Source of the DNA: Clostridium sp. UBA699
GTDB lineage: Bacteria > Bacillota > Clostridia > Clostridiales > Clostridiaceae
Direction: 5' to 3'
Assembly: GCA_002298915.1 (NCBI GenBank)
Contig: DBML01000009.1
Span: forward strand, 18,685-82,684
Length of the DNA stretch: 64,000 bases
The translations under genes and the position numbers were made by a program. Every line of letters starts with the position of its first letter. The stretch's first letter is position 1. Below the pieces are notes generated by a model that searched no databases, was not told the origin of the DNA, and saw only the letters and a program-made list of their open reading frames with translations. Shown piece after piece: positions 8,463 through 17,956 of the stretch.

Positions 8463-10400
8463 TTATGTTACTTTTTCCTGGATGAGTTCTTTTATGAATT
8501 GAGATTCACCCATGGCCTCCGGCCACAAAAGCCACAGGCTGTCTGCTGCCCTCGTAACAGCTACGTAAAATATCCTCCGCTCCTCCTCGATGTCAGCAAA
8601 GCTGTTCCTGTGAGGCATGTTGCCCTCGCTGCAGTTTATGACCAGCACGTTCTTGTATTCCAGCCCCTTGACACCGTGAATCGTGCTCAGGACTACGCCT
8701 GCTTGTTCCTCGGCAGACCTTTCAATTTCAAGGCTGTACCTGTCGGCGAAATCCAGGAACTCCCTCATGCTCCCGAAGCCGGAAGCCAGGGCTTCGAACT
8801 CCTCAAGCGCCGGCTTCAGGCCTTCATTTTTCTCAAGGTATTCGGCGTAGCCCAGCTTCTTCAGCACAAACGCAACAGCTTTGCCGGGCTTCATGCCGGG
8901 CAGGCGTCGTACCTGTCCCTCAAACTTCAGGATCTCCCTGGCCTGGTAAAGGCTGATGCACCTCTGCTCCGACAAAAGCCTGAACACGTTCCTTTCGTCG
9001 GGCCAGCCCTTGACCTTTTCCGTCAGAGCCCTTCCAAGGAACCTGTTGGGCCTGTTTGCAACCCTTATGAAACTCTCCCTGTCGAAGGGGTCGGCCCCAA
9101 GCCTGAAGTATGCCAACATGTCCCTGCAGAGCTCCTCCTCCAGGAAGTTGTAAGCTTTTTCCATGGTCCTGAACCTGATACCCTTCCTCAGGAGAGTTGC
9201 AGTGAGCAGCCCGCATTCCCTGTTGGTCCTGTACAGGATAGCCGAATCAGCGGTTTGCAGTCCTGACAGTATTTCTGCTGCTTTTTCCGACTGGTCCATG
9301 GCGTCCCTGCAGGGCATCAGGTTTATGGAACCCTTTTCCTCCCTTACTGCGCGCATCTCCTTTTCGTTCCTTAAGACGTTGAACCCTATCAGCCTTTTCG
9401 CGGAGCCTATTATGCCGGCCATGCTTCGGTAGTTCCTGTTAAGGAAATACTTCCTTCCTCCCTCGAAATGGCTGCTGAAATCAACCATGCAGTCAGGCCT
9501 TGACCCCCTGAACCCGTAGATGCACTGGTCTTCGTCACCCACTGCGAATATCCTGCTCGACGGCTCGAAAAGCTTGAGCAGGAGGATCTGCTGGCTGTCG
9601 CAGTCCTGGAACTCGTCCACAAGTATGTCTGTGAACAGTTTTCTGTAGCGGCTGAGCAGAGCCTCATCCTCTCGGAAAAGCTTTATGCACTCAAGTATTA
9701 TATCGTCAAAATCCAGCTTCCCCTTTCCATCCTTGAGCTTCTCGTATGCTGAAAGGCATTCCCTGAATATGCCGGAGTCCGTCCGCGGCTCGAAGGGCAC
9801 CCCCGCAAGCCTGCTGTTCTTGAATCCAGAGATATCGTTCAGTACGCCCGTGACCTTATCCTCCGTGACGACATCCGTGTAGCGGCAAAGCACCCTCCGG
9901 ACAGCCTCGTTTGCATCAGCTTCGCTTATCATGCTGAGCTTTCCCCTTCTCCTCTCCAGGATGCGGTAGAAAAGGGAATGGAAAGTCCCGAAGAAGGGCC
10001 CGCTGCTCTTGCCTGAAACACCCCTGTACCTTTCCTCCATACCCTTTGCCGCCATCCTGGTGAAGGTTATGACCACTATGTTCTCCGGCCTGACTGAATC
10101 GCGGGTGAGGATTTCCGGGACACTGCAGAAGCTGTCGTCCTTGCTGTCCAGGAATCCCCTCAGCTCGGCCAAGTCTCCCGCCTTAAGGTTGCTGGGCACC
10201 GCTTCGCTGCCGTAGGTCGCCCCAAAGGTGCTCAGGTAAAGCACCCTGCTGATTATGACCTGGGTTTTCCCTGCGCCAGGGCATGCCGCCACCAGCACCT
10301 TGTCCCTTTCCGAAAGCACTGCCGACAGCTGCTCGTCGTTCAGCCTGCCGAAGCATCGCTCTATAATCCTGTCCCTGAGCTCCCTGAATTCATCGTTCAT
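8463..10400 (-). CDS. UvrD/PcrA-type ATP-dependent DNA helicase (UvrD_C-containing)
   Basis: About 645 residues. Superfamily 1 helicase motifs in order: Q/Walker A region LNDEQLSAV...AACPGAGKTQVI, ENIVVITFTRMAAKGMEER (Ia), LVDEFQDCDSQQ (II), AVGDEDQCIYGFRGS (III), YRSMAGII (IV region), STIHGVKGLEYKNVLVINC (V) and FYVAVTRAAD (VI). A 3'-5' helicase or translocase acting on DNA is expected. It is shorter than PcrA (about 730) and resembles the compact clostridial UvrD paralogues. ATG at 10398-10400 follows GGAGGTG. Confidence 0.9.
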   Translation of the reverse strand: MNDEFRELRDRIIERCFGRLNDEQLSAVLSERDKVLVAACPGAGKTQVIISRVLYLSTFGATYGSEAVPSNLKAGDLAELRGFLDSKDDSFCSVPEILTRDSVRPENIVVITFTRMAAKGMEERYRGVSGKSSGPFFGTFHSLFYRILERRRGKLSMISEADANEAVRRVLCRYTDVVTEDKVTGVLNDISGFKNSRLAGVPFEPRTDSGIFRECLSAYEKLKDGKGKLDFDDIILECIKLFREDEALLSRYRKLFTDILVDEFQDCDSQQILLLKLFEPSSRIFAVGDEDQCIYGFRGSRPDCMVDFSSHFEGGRKYFLNRNYRSMAGIIGSAKRLIGFNVLRNEKEMRAVREEKGSINLMPCRDAMDQSEKAAEILSGLQTADSAILYRTNRECGLLTATLLRKGIRFRTMEKAYNFLEEELCRDMLAYFRLGADPFDRESFIRVANRPNRFLGRALTEKVKGWPDERNVFRLLSEQRCISLYQAREILKFEGQVRRLPGMKPGKAVAFVLKKLGYAEYLEKNEGLKPALEEFEALASGFGSMREFLDFADRYSLEIERSAEEQAGVVLSTIHGVKGLEYKNVLVINCSEGNMPHRNSFADIEEERRIFYVAVTRAADSLWLLWPEAMGESQFIKELIQEKVT

Positions 10401-10479
10401 ATACACACACCTCCGCAATTGAGCTTATTGCTGTATTATGCCCTAAGCCGACTCAAGTATGACAACAAATTCACATTCC

Positions 10480-10508
10480 TTGAAATATTTTGCTCTCCGT
10501 ATTAAAAT
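10480..10508 (+). promoter_or_regulatory. Sigma-A type promoter of pncB
   Basis: TTGAAA at 10480-10485, exactly 17 bases, TAAAAT at 10503-10508; the pncB start is about 52 bases further on. Confidence 0.65.
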
Positions 10509-10560
10509 ATACTTTGAGCGCAATTATAAAAATTTCGTCTATTAATAGGAGATATTGCAT

Positions 10561-12048
10561 ATGGAGCATACGAATAGGAACTTCAGCATCAAAAACGGGA
10601 GAAACCTGACCATGCTGGTTGATTTTTACGAACTGACCATGGGGAACGGGTACCTCGAGAACGGGGCCAAGGACCAGATAGCTTACTTCGACATGTTCTT
10701 CAGAAGGGTTCCTGACGGCGGCGGTTTCTGTGTAATGGCAGGCGTGCAGCAGGTAATAGAATACCTCTCGGAGCTCAGCTTCACGGAAGAGGACATTGAT
10801 TACCTTAGGGGCAAGAACCTGTTTTCAGAGAAATTCCTTGAATACCTCAGGGATTTCAAGTTCGCCTGCGACGTCTGGGCCATACCGGAGGGGACTCCGA
10901 TTTTCCCTCATGAGCCGCTTCTCACAGTTAGGGGGCCTGTCATACAGGCTCAGTTCATAGAGACAATGATACTGCTGACAATAAACCATCAGACCCTAAT
11001 CGCAACCAAGGCCAACAGGATATGCAGGGCTGCAGGCGGCAGGCCGGTGATGGAATTCGGCAGCCGCAGGGCCCACAGCTACGATGCAGCTATATACGGC
11101 GCAAGGGCCGCGATAATCGGCGGCTGCAGCTCCACTGCCTGCACGATCGCCGAGGAGATGTTCGGCATGCCAGCGGTGGGCACCATGGCGCACAGCTGGG
11201 TTCAACTTCATGATTCGGAGTACGAGGCGTTCAAGGCATGGGCCGAGATCAACCCGAACGACTGCACCCTGCTCGTGGATACATACAACACCATAAAATC
11301 AGGCATACCGAACGCGATAAAGGTTTTCGACGAGGTTCTCAAACCGAAGGGGATAAGGCCGAAGGGTGTCAGGATAGACAGCGGAGACATAACCTACCTC
11401 ACGAAAAAATGCAGGGAGATGCTTGACGCCGCTGGCTACAGCGACGTAGGAATAGTCATATCGAACTCCCTCGACGAGTTCATAATCAGGGACGTACTCT
11501 CCCAGGGCGCCGTCATAGACAGCCTTGGAGTCGGCGAGAGGCTGATAACCTCAAAATCCGAGCCTGTTTTCGGGGGGGTCTACAAGCTATGCGCCGTTGA
11601 GGACAAAAGCGGAGAGCTTGTGCCGAAGATAAAGATAAGCGACAACGAGGAGAAGATAACGAACCCCGGCTTCAAGAAGATTTACAGGATATACGAAAGC
11701 GGCACCGACATGGCTGCCGCAGACCTGATAACCCTGCACGACGAGGTCATCGACGAATCAAAGCCTCTCGAGATCTTCGACCCTGTCTACACCTGGAAGA
11801 AGAAGAAGCTAAAGAACTACTACATCAAGGAGCTCATGGTCCAGATCTTCGACAAAGGAAGGTGCGTCTACAGAAGCCCCGACGTCATGGAGATAAGGCA
11901 GTACACGAAGGATCAGGTTGCCAAGCTTTGGCCTGAGGTTCTCAGGTTCGAAAGCCCGCACAACTACTACGTTGACCTCTCCACCCACCTCTGGAAGCTG
12001 AAGCACGAGCTTATACAGAAGTTCTCTGACGAATACGAAGAAAAATAA
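10561..12048 (+). CDS. pncB: Nicotinate phosphoribosyltransferase
   Basis: 495 residues. Recognised by LVDFYELTMGNGYLENG at the N-terminus, FGSRRAHSYDAAIYGARAA, VGTMAHSWVQ and KGVRIDSGDITYL with the PRPP-binding region. It converts nicotinate plus PRPP (with ATP) to nicotinate mononucleotide in NAD salvage (Preiss-Handler pathway). RBS AGGAGA at 10546-10551 supports the ATG at 10561; an in-frame TTG six bases upstream is also possible. It forms a single-gene unit with its own promoter and terminator. Confidence 0.95.
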   Translation: MEHTNRNFSIKNGRNLTMLVDFYELTMGNGYLENGAKDQIAYFDMFFRRVPDGGGFCVMAGVQQVIEYLSELSFTEEDIDYLRGKNLFSEKFLEYLRDFKFACDVWAIPEGTPIFPHEPLLTVRGPVIQAQFIETMILLTINHQTLIATKANRICRAAGGRPVMEFGSRRAHSYDAAIYGARAAIIGGCSSTACTIAEEMFGMPAVGTMAHSWVQLHDSEYEAFKAWAEINPNDCTLLVDTYNTIKSGIPNAIKVFDEVLKPKGIRPKGVRIDSGDITYLTKKCREMLDAAGYSDVGIVISNSLDEFIIRDVLSQGAVIDSLGVGERLITSKSEPVFGGVYKLCAVEDKSGELVPKIKISDNEEKITNPGFKKIYRIYESGTDMAAADLITLHDEVIDESKPLEIFDPVYTWKKKKLKNYYIKELMVQIFDKGRCVYRSPDVMEIRQYTKDQVAKLWPEVLRFESPHNYYVDLSTHLWKLKHELIQKFSDEYEEK

Positions 12049-12062
12049 ACGGCATGCAAAAA

Positions 12063-12087
12063 GGCGGGTGAGCACCCGCCTTTTTTT
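12063..12087. terminator. Bidirectional intrinsic terminator after pncB
   Basis: GGCGGGTG (12063-12070) and CACCCGCC (12073-12080) with T7 after it; on the minus strand the hairpin is followed by T5 and lies just past the small Cys protein gene, whose stop overlaps the T-run. Confidence 0.9.
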
Positions 12088-12280
12088 AATATAAACTATT
12101 AATGAACTCTTTTTCACCTTCAAATGCGAAGGCATCGTACTCCTGATATGCGTTTGCCTTTGGTTCAGCAAAAGGAGTGAATGGACATCTTCCTCCAGTT
12201 TCCTTGTAATTGTACAGAGGACAATCTCTGTAGCATTCAACGTCATTATCAAAAGTAGACAAAAATGGACAATCCGGCAT
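12086..12280 (-). CDS. Small Cys-containing protein, function unknown
   Basis: 64 residues with four cysteines (about positions 4, 16, 20 and 32) in the arrangement PDCPFLS, VECYRDCPLYN and GRCPF, which could bind a metal or Fe-S cluster. The C-terminal half is acidic and aromatic. A good RBS (AGAGGGG, 8-base spacer) precedes the ATG, and the shared terminator ends just inside its stop. I do not recognise a named family. It lies downstream of the B12 operon on the same strand but with a 97-base gap, so membership in that operon is uncertain. Confidence 0.7.
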   Translation of the reverse strand: MPDCPFLSTFDNDVECYRDCPLYNYKETGGRCPFTPFAEPKANAYQEYDAFAFEGEKEFINSLY

Positions 12281-12377
12281 ATTCTGAACCCCTCTCTTAT
12301 GTACGTAATATATTTAAAAACCATTATACTACATAATAAGGAAAAAATGAATAGAATAAGCAAAATCATTTTAATTT

Positions 12378-13022
12378 TCAGTTATTTGCACCATCTTTCA
12401 AAAACTTCCACTCCAGGGAGTCCCCGGATTTGAGCTTGTACACCCCGGAGCTCACGCCAGGTTTTTCACCGTTCACGTAGAAGCACCAGCCGCTCAGCGG
12501 TCCTTGGGACTTTTCGGATATTCCCATTATCCTTGAAAAGTATATGCTCTCGCCGCTTCCGGAAGCCCTGTAGTCCCCGTTAAGAGCCTTCATGGTCGCA
12601 TCAGCCGCAGTGTCCCCTTCGGAGATCTCCACAGACATCGATGCAAGGCATTTTCCGCTTACAGTGTCGTACACCGCAAAGGTGATCGACGGCTTCTTCT
12701 CTGGCTGAGCTTGTTCTGTGCTGCTGGAAGCATTGGAGCCTGTGCTAGCGTTTGCTGCTTCCTTTGCTGCGGAAGCCGAGGTTGAACCGGCTGCCTTAGC
12801 GGTGCTGCTGCTCGTTGTCTGCTGAGCGTCAGCTTGGCTGCCGGCAGGTGCCGCATCAGAAACCTGATCTTTGGTTTCCGATGCGGTTTCCGCCTTCTCG
12901 GCAGCTTGAACCGCTTTCTGCGGAACTGCTGCCGCCTTTTCCTGAATCCCCTTCACAAGGAATATCAAGCCCGCGCATATCATTATCATCAACAGCGACG
13001 GGATAAGCTTTCTTTTCATCAT
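12378..13022 (-). CDS. Exported DUF4430 (transcobalamin-like C-terminal domain) protein, putative B12 binder
   Basis: 214 residues: an N-terminal hydrophobic anchor or signal (LIPSLLMIMICAGLIFLVKG) without a lipobox Cys, a low-complexity Ala/Ser/Thr/Gln linker (about 35-110), then one DUF4430 domain (about 112-212) with AADATMKALN and GPLSGWCFYVNGEKPGVSSG. DUF4430 resembles the beta domain of transcobalamin and intrinsic factor. Its start overlaps the stop of the preceding gene (ATGA), so the two are translationally coupled. As last gene of the B12-riboswitch operon it probably captures corrinoid at the membrane surface; direct cobalamin binding is inference. Confidence 0.8.
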   Translation of the reverse strand: MMKRKLIPSLLMIMICAGLIFLVKGIQEKAAAVPQKAVQAAEKAETASETKDQVSDAAPAGSQADAQQTTSSSTAKAAGSTSASAAKEAANASTGSNASSSTEQAQPEKKPSITFAVYDTVSGKCLASMSVEISEGDTAADATMKALNGDYRASGSGESIYFSRIMGISEKSQGPLSGWCFYVNGEKPGVSSGVYKLKSGDSLEWKFLKDGANN

Positions 13023-15661
13023 CTGAAATTATCCTTCCTGCCAAGAAGAAGATAGACCGCTGCTCCAAGAACTCCCATTGCTACAAGCCCGCCACCGACC
13101 TTCATGAAGTTGTCGCTTGAGCTGCTTCCTGTATCCTGGGTCTGAGTGCCTGCCTGTCCTCCGGTTGTCGATGTGCCGCTTTCTTCGGCTGAAGGCTCCG
13201 TTGAAGCTGCTGGAGTTTCGGTTGAAGAAGCCGTCCCCTGATCTGTACCTGCGGAACCGGTTCCGCCTGAGGTTGAGCTTCCCGAGGATGAGCCGGCAGT
13301 GTCGCTAGAGCTGCCACCTGCCTGCGCGCCCTGGTCAGCAGATGATGGCTGCTGAGGATCCGTGACTGTTGAAGGCTGCTCAGCCGGTGCGGGATATGCT
13401 TCAAGCTCTGTCGAATCAATATCGGAAGAGTAGTAGTTGTATGCTTCTCCCGAATCCTTGGCTTCCTTAAGCGCGATCAGCGCCCTCAGGCATTCTTCAG
13501 TAGCTATGGCGTTGCCTTTGCCTTCAGCGCTGTGCCTGAACAGCCCAACGCCAGTCTTGAAGGAAAGCAGTGCCGAGACAAGGTCCCCGTTCGCTTTTGC
13601 GAAACTGACCGTTGTTCCATCGCTCAAAGTTGAAACCCCTTCAGGGTTCACGCCCACGGACAGGAGTCCGAGGATAACGAAAGCGTTGCTTTCGCTGCTT
13701 GTCCCGTAGAAGCCCTGGACGTAGCCGTAGTCGTTGACTTTTAAGGCAAGTGCTGCTACTGCTTTGTTTACAGCTTCTGCAACCTGCTGGTCTCCCATGT
13801 ACGGGGAGAGTGCGCATATTGCGGCTCCTGTCATGTCAGGGTCCATTGAGGCGGTCAGGCTCCAGCCTGTGCCGTCGGCCACCCTGAAGCTGAGCAGCTT
13901 GTCTGCAAGCAGCTGCCTGTTTATGCTGTAGTTGTCAGGGATGTTTGCGTAATCCATAGCGAGCAGGCCGTATATAACGTCTGACACCTGGAAGTCGTCT
14001 ATGTTCCTTGTATACAGCGCTGAAACAAGGTCGCTTCCGGCAAAGCTGTAAGGGCTGTAGCCGTTTGCCGCCAATCCGAATATGAGCTTCTCGAGCTCTG
14101 TATTGCTGTAGCTGGTCACGCCGTTCTTGCTGATGTCCGTGTATGCCTGGCTCAGGTAGTCGCTGGCGCCGGCAAGCCCTAGCTTCTGCATGCTTACGTT
14201 AGCCCATGCATCGGAGTAGGTCTTTACAACCGGTGCGGTGGCGCTGATGGAGCCTTCGATGTCCTTGTCTACAAGGCTTGTGCTCTGGTCTACTGTGCTG
14301 TCGTAGCTTGAACCGCTGTAATCGAAGCTCGGGGCGTTTGTTCCGTCTATCGTGAATGTGCCCTCATCCATTACCACCGTCGAAAGGCTTCCGCTGTTGT
14401 AGCCGCTTATCTTGTAGGTGTGTGTGCCTGCGCTGAGGCCATTGGTGATTTCGATCTCACCGTTGCTGTCAGTAACGTAGTTCTTGGTTCCGTCGATGGT
14501 CACCAGCGCGTCCGCAATGTTCTTAACCGCAGGCACTGGGTTCATCCAGTCGCTCCAGTCTGTGTAGCTGTACGAGAACTTCATGGTGAAGTCTGCGTTT
14601 ACAGGCACAACTTGAGGAGTGAACGCAATCTTGTTAACATAAGGCACGTTGAAATCGGTGAAATAGAGCACAATCTCGTCGCCGCTGTCTGGAACGTAGT
14701 AGTCAATTCCTGCATCCGGGCTTACTATCACTGAACTGCTCTTTACGTAGTACATCCAGCCTGTGCCTGACTTTATGTCGTTCTCCTGCAGGCCACCGAT
14801 AGCTGTTACGTATTCTCCGAACAATGTGGTTTTGGTGCTGTAGTCGACCCCCTTCTGGGCGAGGACGCTTTTGACAATGTCTAGGGCTGTTGCACCCTGT
14901 GCGGAGCCTTCAACCATCGTGCCGCTTATTCCTTCCACCCTGACGTTGCAGGTAGGGTCGGCGATTACGAAGGTGAAGGTGTCTTCAACAACCCGAGGCA
15001 TCTTCGACGCGTCGGTCTGGTAATCGCTTATCTTCAGGTAGTGTCTTCCGGCGCTAAGTCCGCTATCCATAACTATCTTGTTCTGGTCTAAAGTTACCTG
15101 GCTATCGTCTATCCATGCCTTCATCGTAGGGGATGAAAGCGGTGTTACAACCATATCCCCCGTGCTCCAGTCCTTCTGTTCGTTGTTCAGGCTTATTGTC
15201 AGCCTTTTGTTTGGCGATGTGGTTGAGTACTCAATCTTGTTGGCGGTTAGGGTGTCAGGTCCCGAATAGTAGACTATCAGCCTGTCCCCGTTCTGGAGCA
15301 TGAGGTCGTTTATGCCCTCGTTAACTTCAGCATATGTACCGTTCCTGTAGATTGCCATCATCCAGTACTTGCTCCAGTTGACGGTATCGTTTGATATTCC
15401 GTTTATGGAGCTGATCATGCCGTATGAGTCTGTTACGAAGCTGTTGTTCTCGTTGGCACTCTTAAGGACGTTGTTGAGAGCCGTTGAAGCGGATAGCGTT
15501 GTGGTTGCTCCAGATGCTATCATTCCGGTATTGCTTTCCACGCAAACCTCCACACGGGTTTTTCCTTCAGCGCGGACAGCTGTTCCGAACAGACCGGCCG
15601 CCTGTGCAAGAACAAAAGAAAATGCTACGAGCAATGATAAGATTCTTTTTTTTGTTCTCAA
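13019..15661 (-). CDS. Surface-anchored transcobalamin-like protein: two DUF4430 domains plus terpenoid-cyclase-like alpha/alpha barrel
   Basis: 880 residues. Signal peptide (SLLVAFSFVLAQAAGLFGTA), DUF4430-like domain 1 (about 36-125; KYWMMAIYRNGTYAEVNEGI), an Ig/CNA-like repeat (about 130-235), DUF4430 domain 2 (about 238-345; SGTGWMYYVKSS), a second Ig-like repeat (about 350-450; GLSAGTHTYKISGY), a prenyltransferase/squalene-cyclase-like helical repeat domain (about 490-750; TELEKLIFGLAANGYSPYSF and GNAIATEECLRALIALKEAK), a Ser/Thr/Gly linker and a C-terminal membrane helix with basic tail (VYLLLGRKDNFR). No LPXTG motif. The alpha-barrel plus DUF4430 combination is that of intrinsic factor/transcobalamin. 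TTG start behind AAAGGAGGAG. It lies between the ECF S gene and a coupled DUF4430 gene under the B12 riboswitch. Confidence 0.85.
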   Translation of the reverse strand: MRTKKRILSLLVAFSFVLAQAAGLFGTAVRAEGKTRVEVCVESNTGMIASGATTTLSASTALNNVLKSANENNSFVTDSYGMISSINGISNDTVNWSKYWMMAIYRNGTYAEVNEGINDLMLQNGDRLIVYYSGPDTLTANKIEYSTTSPNKRLTISLNNEQKDWSTGDMVVTPLSSPTMKAWIDDSQVTLDQNKIVMDSGLSAGRHYLKISDYQTDASKMPRVVEDTFTFVIADPTCNVRVEGISGTMVEGSAQGATALDIVKSVLAQKGVDYSTKTTLFGEYVTAIGGLQENDIKSGTGWMYYVKSSSVIVSPDAGIDYYVPDSGDEIVLYFTDFNVPYVNKIAFTPQVVPVNADFTMKFSYSYTDWSDWMNPVPAVKNIADALVTIDGTKNYVTDSNGEIEITNGLSAGTHTYKISGYNSGSLSTVVMDEGTFTIDGTNAPSFDYSGSSYDSTVDQSTSLVDKDIEGSISATAPVVKTYSDAWANVSMQKLGLAGASDYLSQAYTDISKNGVTSYSNTELEKLIFGLAANGYSPYSFAGSDLVSALYTRNIDDFQVSDVIYGLLAMDYANIPDNYSINRQLLADKLLSFRVADGTGWSLTASMDPDMTGAAICALSPYMGDQQVAEAVNKAVAALALKVNDYGYVQGFYGTSSESNAFVILGLLSVGVNPEGVSTLSDGTTVSFAKANGDLVSALLSFKTGVGLFRHSAEGKGNAIATEECLRALIALKEAKDSGEAYNYYSSDIDSTELEAYPAPAEQPSTVTDPQQPSSADQGAQAGGSSSDTAGSSSGSSTSGGTGSAGTDQGTASSTETPAASTEPSAEESGTSTTGGQAGTQTQDTGSSSSDNFMKVGGGLVAMGVLGAAVYLLLGRKDNFR

Positions 15662-15690
15662 TAAATTCTCCTCCTTTATATAAAAAATCG

Positions 15691-16308
15691 TTATTGCTTA
15701 ATATATGTAACCTGAAGCCTTTTTTTAGACCTCAGGAGTACTTTCTGAAACTTTTCGAAGAAAACCATGGAAAAAACGAAGTTTCCGCAGGCGTGCATTA
15801 TGTCTACCGTAAGCCCTGTCAGATAAGCCAGGGCTACCGTCTGCAGGTTCAGCGGCCTGACGAAGCCAAGCACATGCCACAGGTTCATTATCCAGTCGAA
15901 CATGAACCCGAAGATGAAGCAGACCAGCGAGAAACCAAGCACAGATATTCCACCCTTTTTCTTCCCGATAAGCCCTGAGACTGCGCCTACAATACCCCAG
16001 GAGAACATCTGCCATGGAGTCCAGGGCCCCTGCCCCAGGAATATGTTCGAGACGAAAGCGGTTGTGCTTCCCACCAGGAAGCCCGAGTAAGGTCCGAAAA
16101 CCAGCCCGGATATAGCCACGATGAAGGTCGTTGGCTGAACGTTGGGTATGGCTGCGAAAGGCAGCCTGCTTATTGCAGCGAAAGCGCTCAGGGTTGCTAT
16201 CACTGCGATCTCCTTCGCCCCGAAGGAGCTCTTCTCGAAATAGAAGTATCCGGCGAAAATTATGATGAAGACGCCCGAGGTCATTATTAAAGCTGAATTA
16301 CCCGCCAT
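15691..16308 (-). CDS. ECF transporter S component, predicted cobalamin/corrinoid specific
   Basis: 205 residues with about six membrane spans. Recognisable S-component features are ISRLPFAAIPNVQPTTFIVA, GLVFGPYSGFLVGSTTAFVS and LGQGPWTPWQMFSWGIVG. S components bind the vitamin and associate with the T/A/A module. The start codon lies inside the end of the ATPase gene (11-base overlap), indicating translational coupling. Specificity for cobalamin is inferred from the B12 riboswitch upstream and the transcobalamin-like genes downstream, not from residues. A low RBS score is compensated by the overlap. Confidence 0.85.
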   Translation of the reverse strand: MAGNSALIMTSGVFIIIFAGYFYFEKSSFGAKEIAVIATLSAFAAISRLPFAAIPNVQPTTFIVAISGLVFGPYSGFLVGSTTAFVSNIFLGQGPWTPWQMFSWGIVGAVSGLIGKKKGGISVLGFSLVCFIFGFMFDWIMNLWHVLGFVRPLNLQTVALAYLTGLTVDIMHACGNFVFSMVFFEKFQKVLLRSKKRLQVTYIKQ

Positions 16309-17956
16309 TTGCGTCCAACCATTCCTTTGCCTGACCGAATGTGTAAATATCCGGCGCGATATCCCTGAATATCTTGTTCGCCGCCGTCGTATAGAATATT
16401 CCGTCCTTCAAGACCTCTTCCCTTGTGCCCGAGGATATGATCTCCCCCGAGAACAGAAGGATGTACCTGCTGCAGAACTCAGATGCGAACTCCACGTCGT
16501 GTGTGACAAGCAGTATCGCAACCCCCTCGTCCCTCAGCCTGGACAGAAGCCTTCCCAGCTGCAGCTTCAGTCCCGAGTCGAGGCCCCTTGTGGGCTCATC
16601 CAGGAGCAGCACGTCGGGCCTGTTCACAAGCACGGACGCAATTGCCACCCTCTGCCTTTCTCCCCCGCTCAGGTCTCTGGGGTTCTTGTCCCTTACGCCT
16701 TCAAGACCCAGCAGCCTCAGGACGTCCTCAATGGCTGAGATGTCATTGCTGCCGTAGTTGTCGAGCGTGAACTTGAGCTCCTCGAAGACTGTTTCCTTTG
16801 AGATGTAGTCGTTCGGGTTCTGAGAGACATATCCCACCAGCCTTCCTATCTCACCGCTTTTCATTCTGGAAACCTCTTTTCCGCCGACCTTCACGCTGCC
16901 GCCGTATTTGAGCAGCCCTGTCAGAGATTTGAGGAGCGTGCTTTTGCCTGCGCCGTTCGGACCCAGGATGCCTATGAAGTCACCTCTTGAAGCTGTAAGC
17001 TGGATGCCTCTTAGGACACCCCTGCTGCCGTAGCTGACGCTGAGGTTGCTGGCCCTCAAGAAATCTTCTTTCCTGACCTGCCCAGATTTGCAAGCTCCCC
17101 GGCCGCCGCCAAAGGTCACGGCTGGGCAGGCCCTCGAAGCCATGAGCCTTCGGGTCTCCCTTACGGAGCGCGGCATCTCTTTGGCTCCTGCATGCTTCGC
17201 GATGCGCAGGTGGACCGGCAGGAAAAACCCCTGCTCCTTCCCTGATAAACCGTAGAAATCCTCTTTGCTGCCGAAAAACGCAACTCTTCCTTCCTTAAGA
17301 AGGAGTATCTTGTCGCTTATCTCGAAGCACCTCTCTGTCCTCTGCTCTATTATGACCGCCGTGATCCCCAGCTCGCTGTTCACCTTGGCTATCAGCGCAA
17401 TTATCTCCTCTGCCGCCAGCGGGTCAAGCTGGGAGGTAGGCTCATCGAATATTATGCACTTAGGCATGTAGGATATCGCCGAAGCAATTGCCACTTTCTG
17501 CTTCTGCCCTCCCGATAGGGTCTTTATCTCCCTGTCCCACAGGTCAAGGATGTTGCAGAACTGCATCGATTCCCATACCCTTTTCTTCATCTCAGCTGGG
17601 TCTACGCCAACATTTTCAAGACCGAAGGCTATCTCCCTGTGCACCCTGCTCATCATGAGCTGCCTTTCGGGATCCTGGAAAACCATTGTGATTTCGGATG
17701 CCCTTTCGCTGTGCTTCATGGAGGCCACTTCAGTGCCGTTTATCCTCACAGCTCCCTTCATTGTGCCGCCATAGAAGCCCGGCACCGCCCCGGTAATGCA
17801 TTTGCCGAGCGTGGTCTTCCCGGAACCGGAATCCCCGCATATGAAAACGACCTCTCCTGTTCCTATCTCGGCATCTATGCCGCTGAGAACCATTTTGCCT
17901 TCTGCCGGGTAGCAGTAAGACAGCCCCTCTATCTTAATGTAGCTGCTATTGTCCAT
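16298..17956 (-). CDS. ECF transporter ATPase, fused EcfA-EcfA' (two ABC domains)
   Basis: 552 residues carrying two complete ABC domains in one chain. Domain 1: Walker A GDSGSGKTT, signature LSGGQKQKVAIA, Walker B CIIFDEPTSQLDP, and a switch-like VIIEQRTE. Domain 2 (from about 300): Walker A GPNGAGKST, signature LSGGERQRVAIA, Walker B LLLDEPTRGLDS, switch VTHD. The fusion replaces the usual EcfA1/EcfA2 pair. It energises uptake together with the T and S components encoded on each side, with 11-base overlaps to both neighbouring genes. Confidence 0.95.
   Translation of the reverse strand: MDNSSYIKIEGLSYCYPAEGKMVLSGIDAEIGTGEVVFICGDSGSGKTTLGKCITGAVPGFYGGTMKGAVRINGTEVASMKHSERASEITMVFQDPERQLMMSRVHREIAFGLENVGVDPAEMKKRVWESMQFCNILDLWDREIKTLSGGQKQKVAIASAISYMPKCIIFDEPTSQLDPLAAEEIIALIAKVNSELGITAVIIEQRTERCFEISDKILLLKEGRVAFFGSKEDFYGLSGKEQGFFLPVHLRIAKHAGAKEMPRSVRETRRLMASRACPAVTFGGGRGACKSGQVRKEDFLRASNLSVSYGSRGVLRGIQLTASRGDFIGILGPNGAGKSTLLKSLTGLLKYGGSVKVGGKEVSRMKSGEIGRLVGYVSQNPNDYISKETVFEELKFTLDNYGSNDISAIEDVLRLLGLEGVRDKNPRDLSGGERQRVAIASVLVNRPDVLLLDEPTRGLDSGLKLQLGRLLSRLRDEGVAILLVTHDVEFASEFCSRYILLFSGEIISSGTREEVLKDGIFYTTAANKIFRDIAPDIYTFGQAKEWLDANGG

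Noticed and set aside
13102..15978. Additional frames within the DUF4430 genes (for example 15484-15978)
   Set aside because: They run opposite to the Ser/Thr-rich coding strand and lack RBS or domains.
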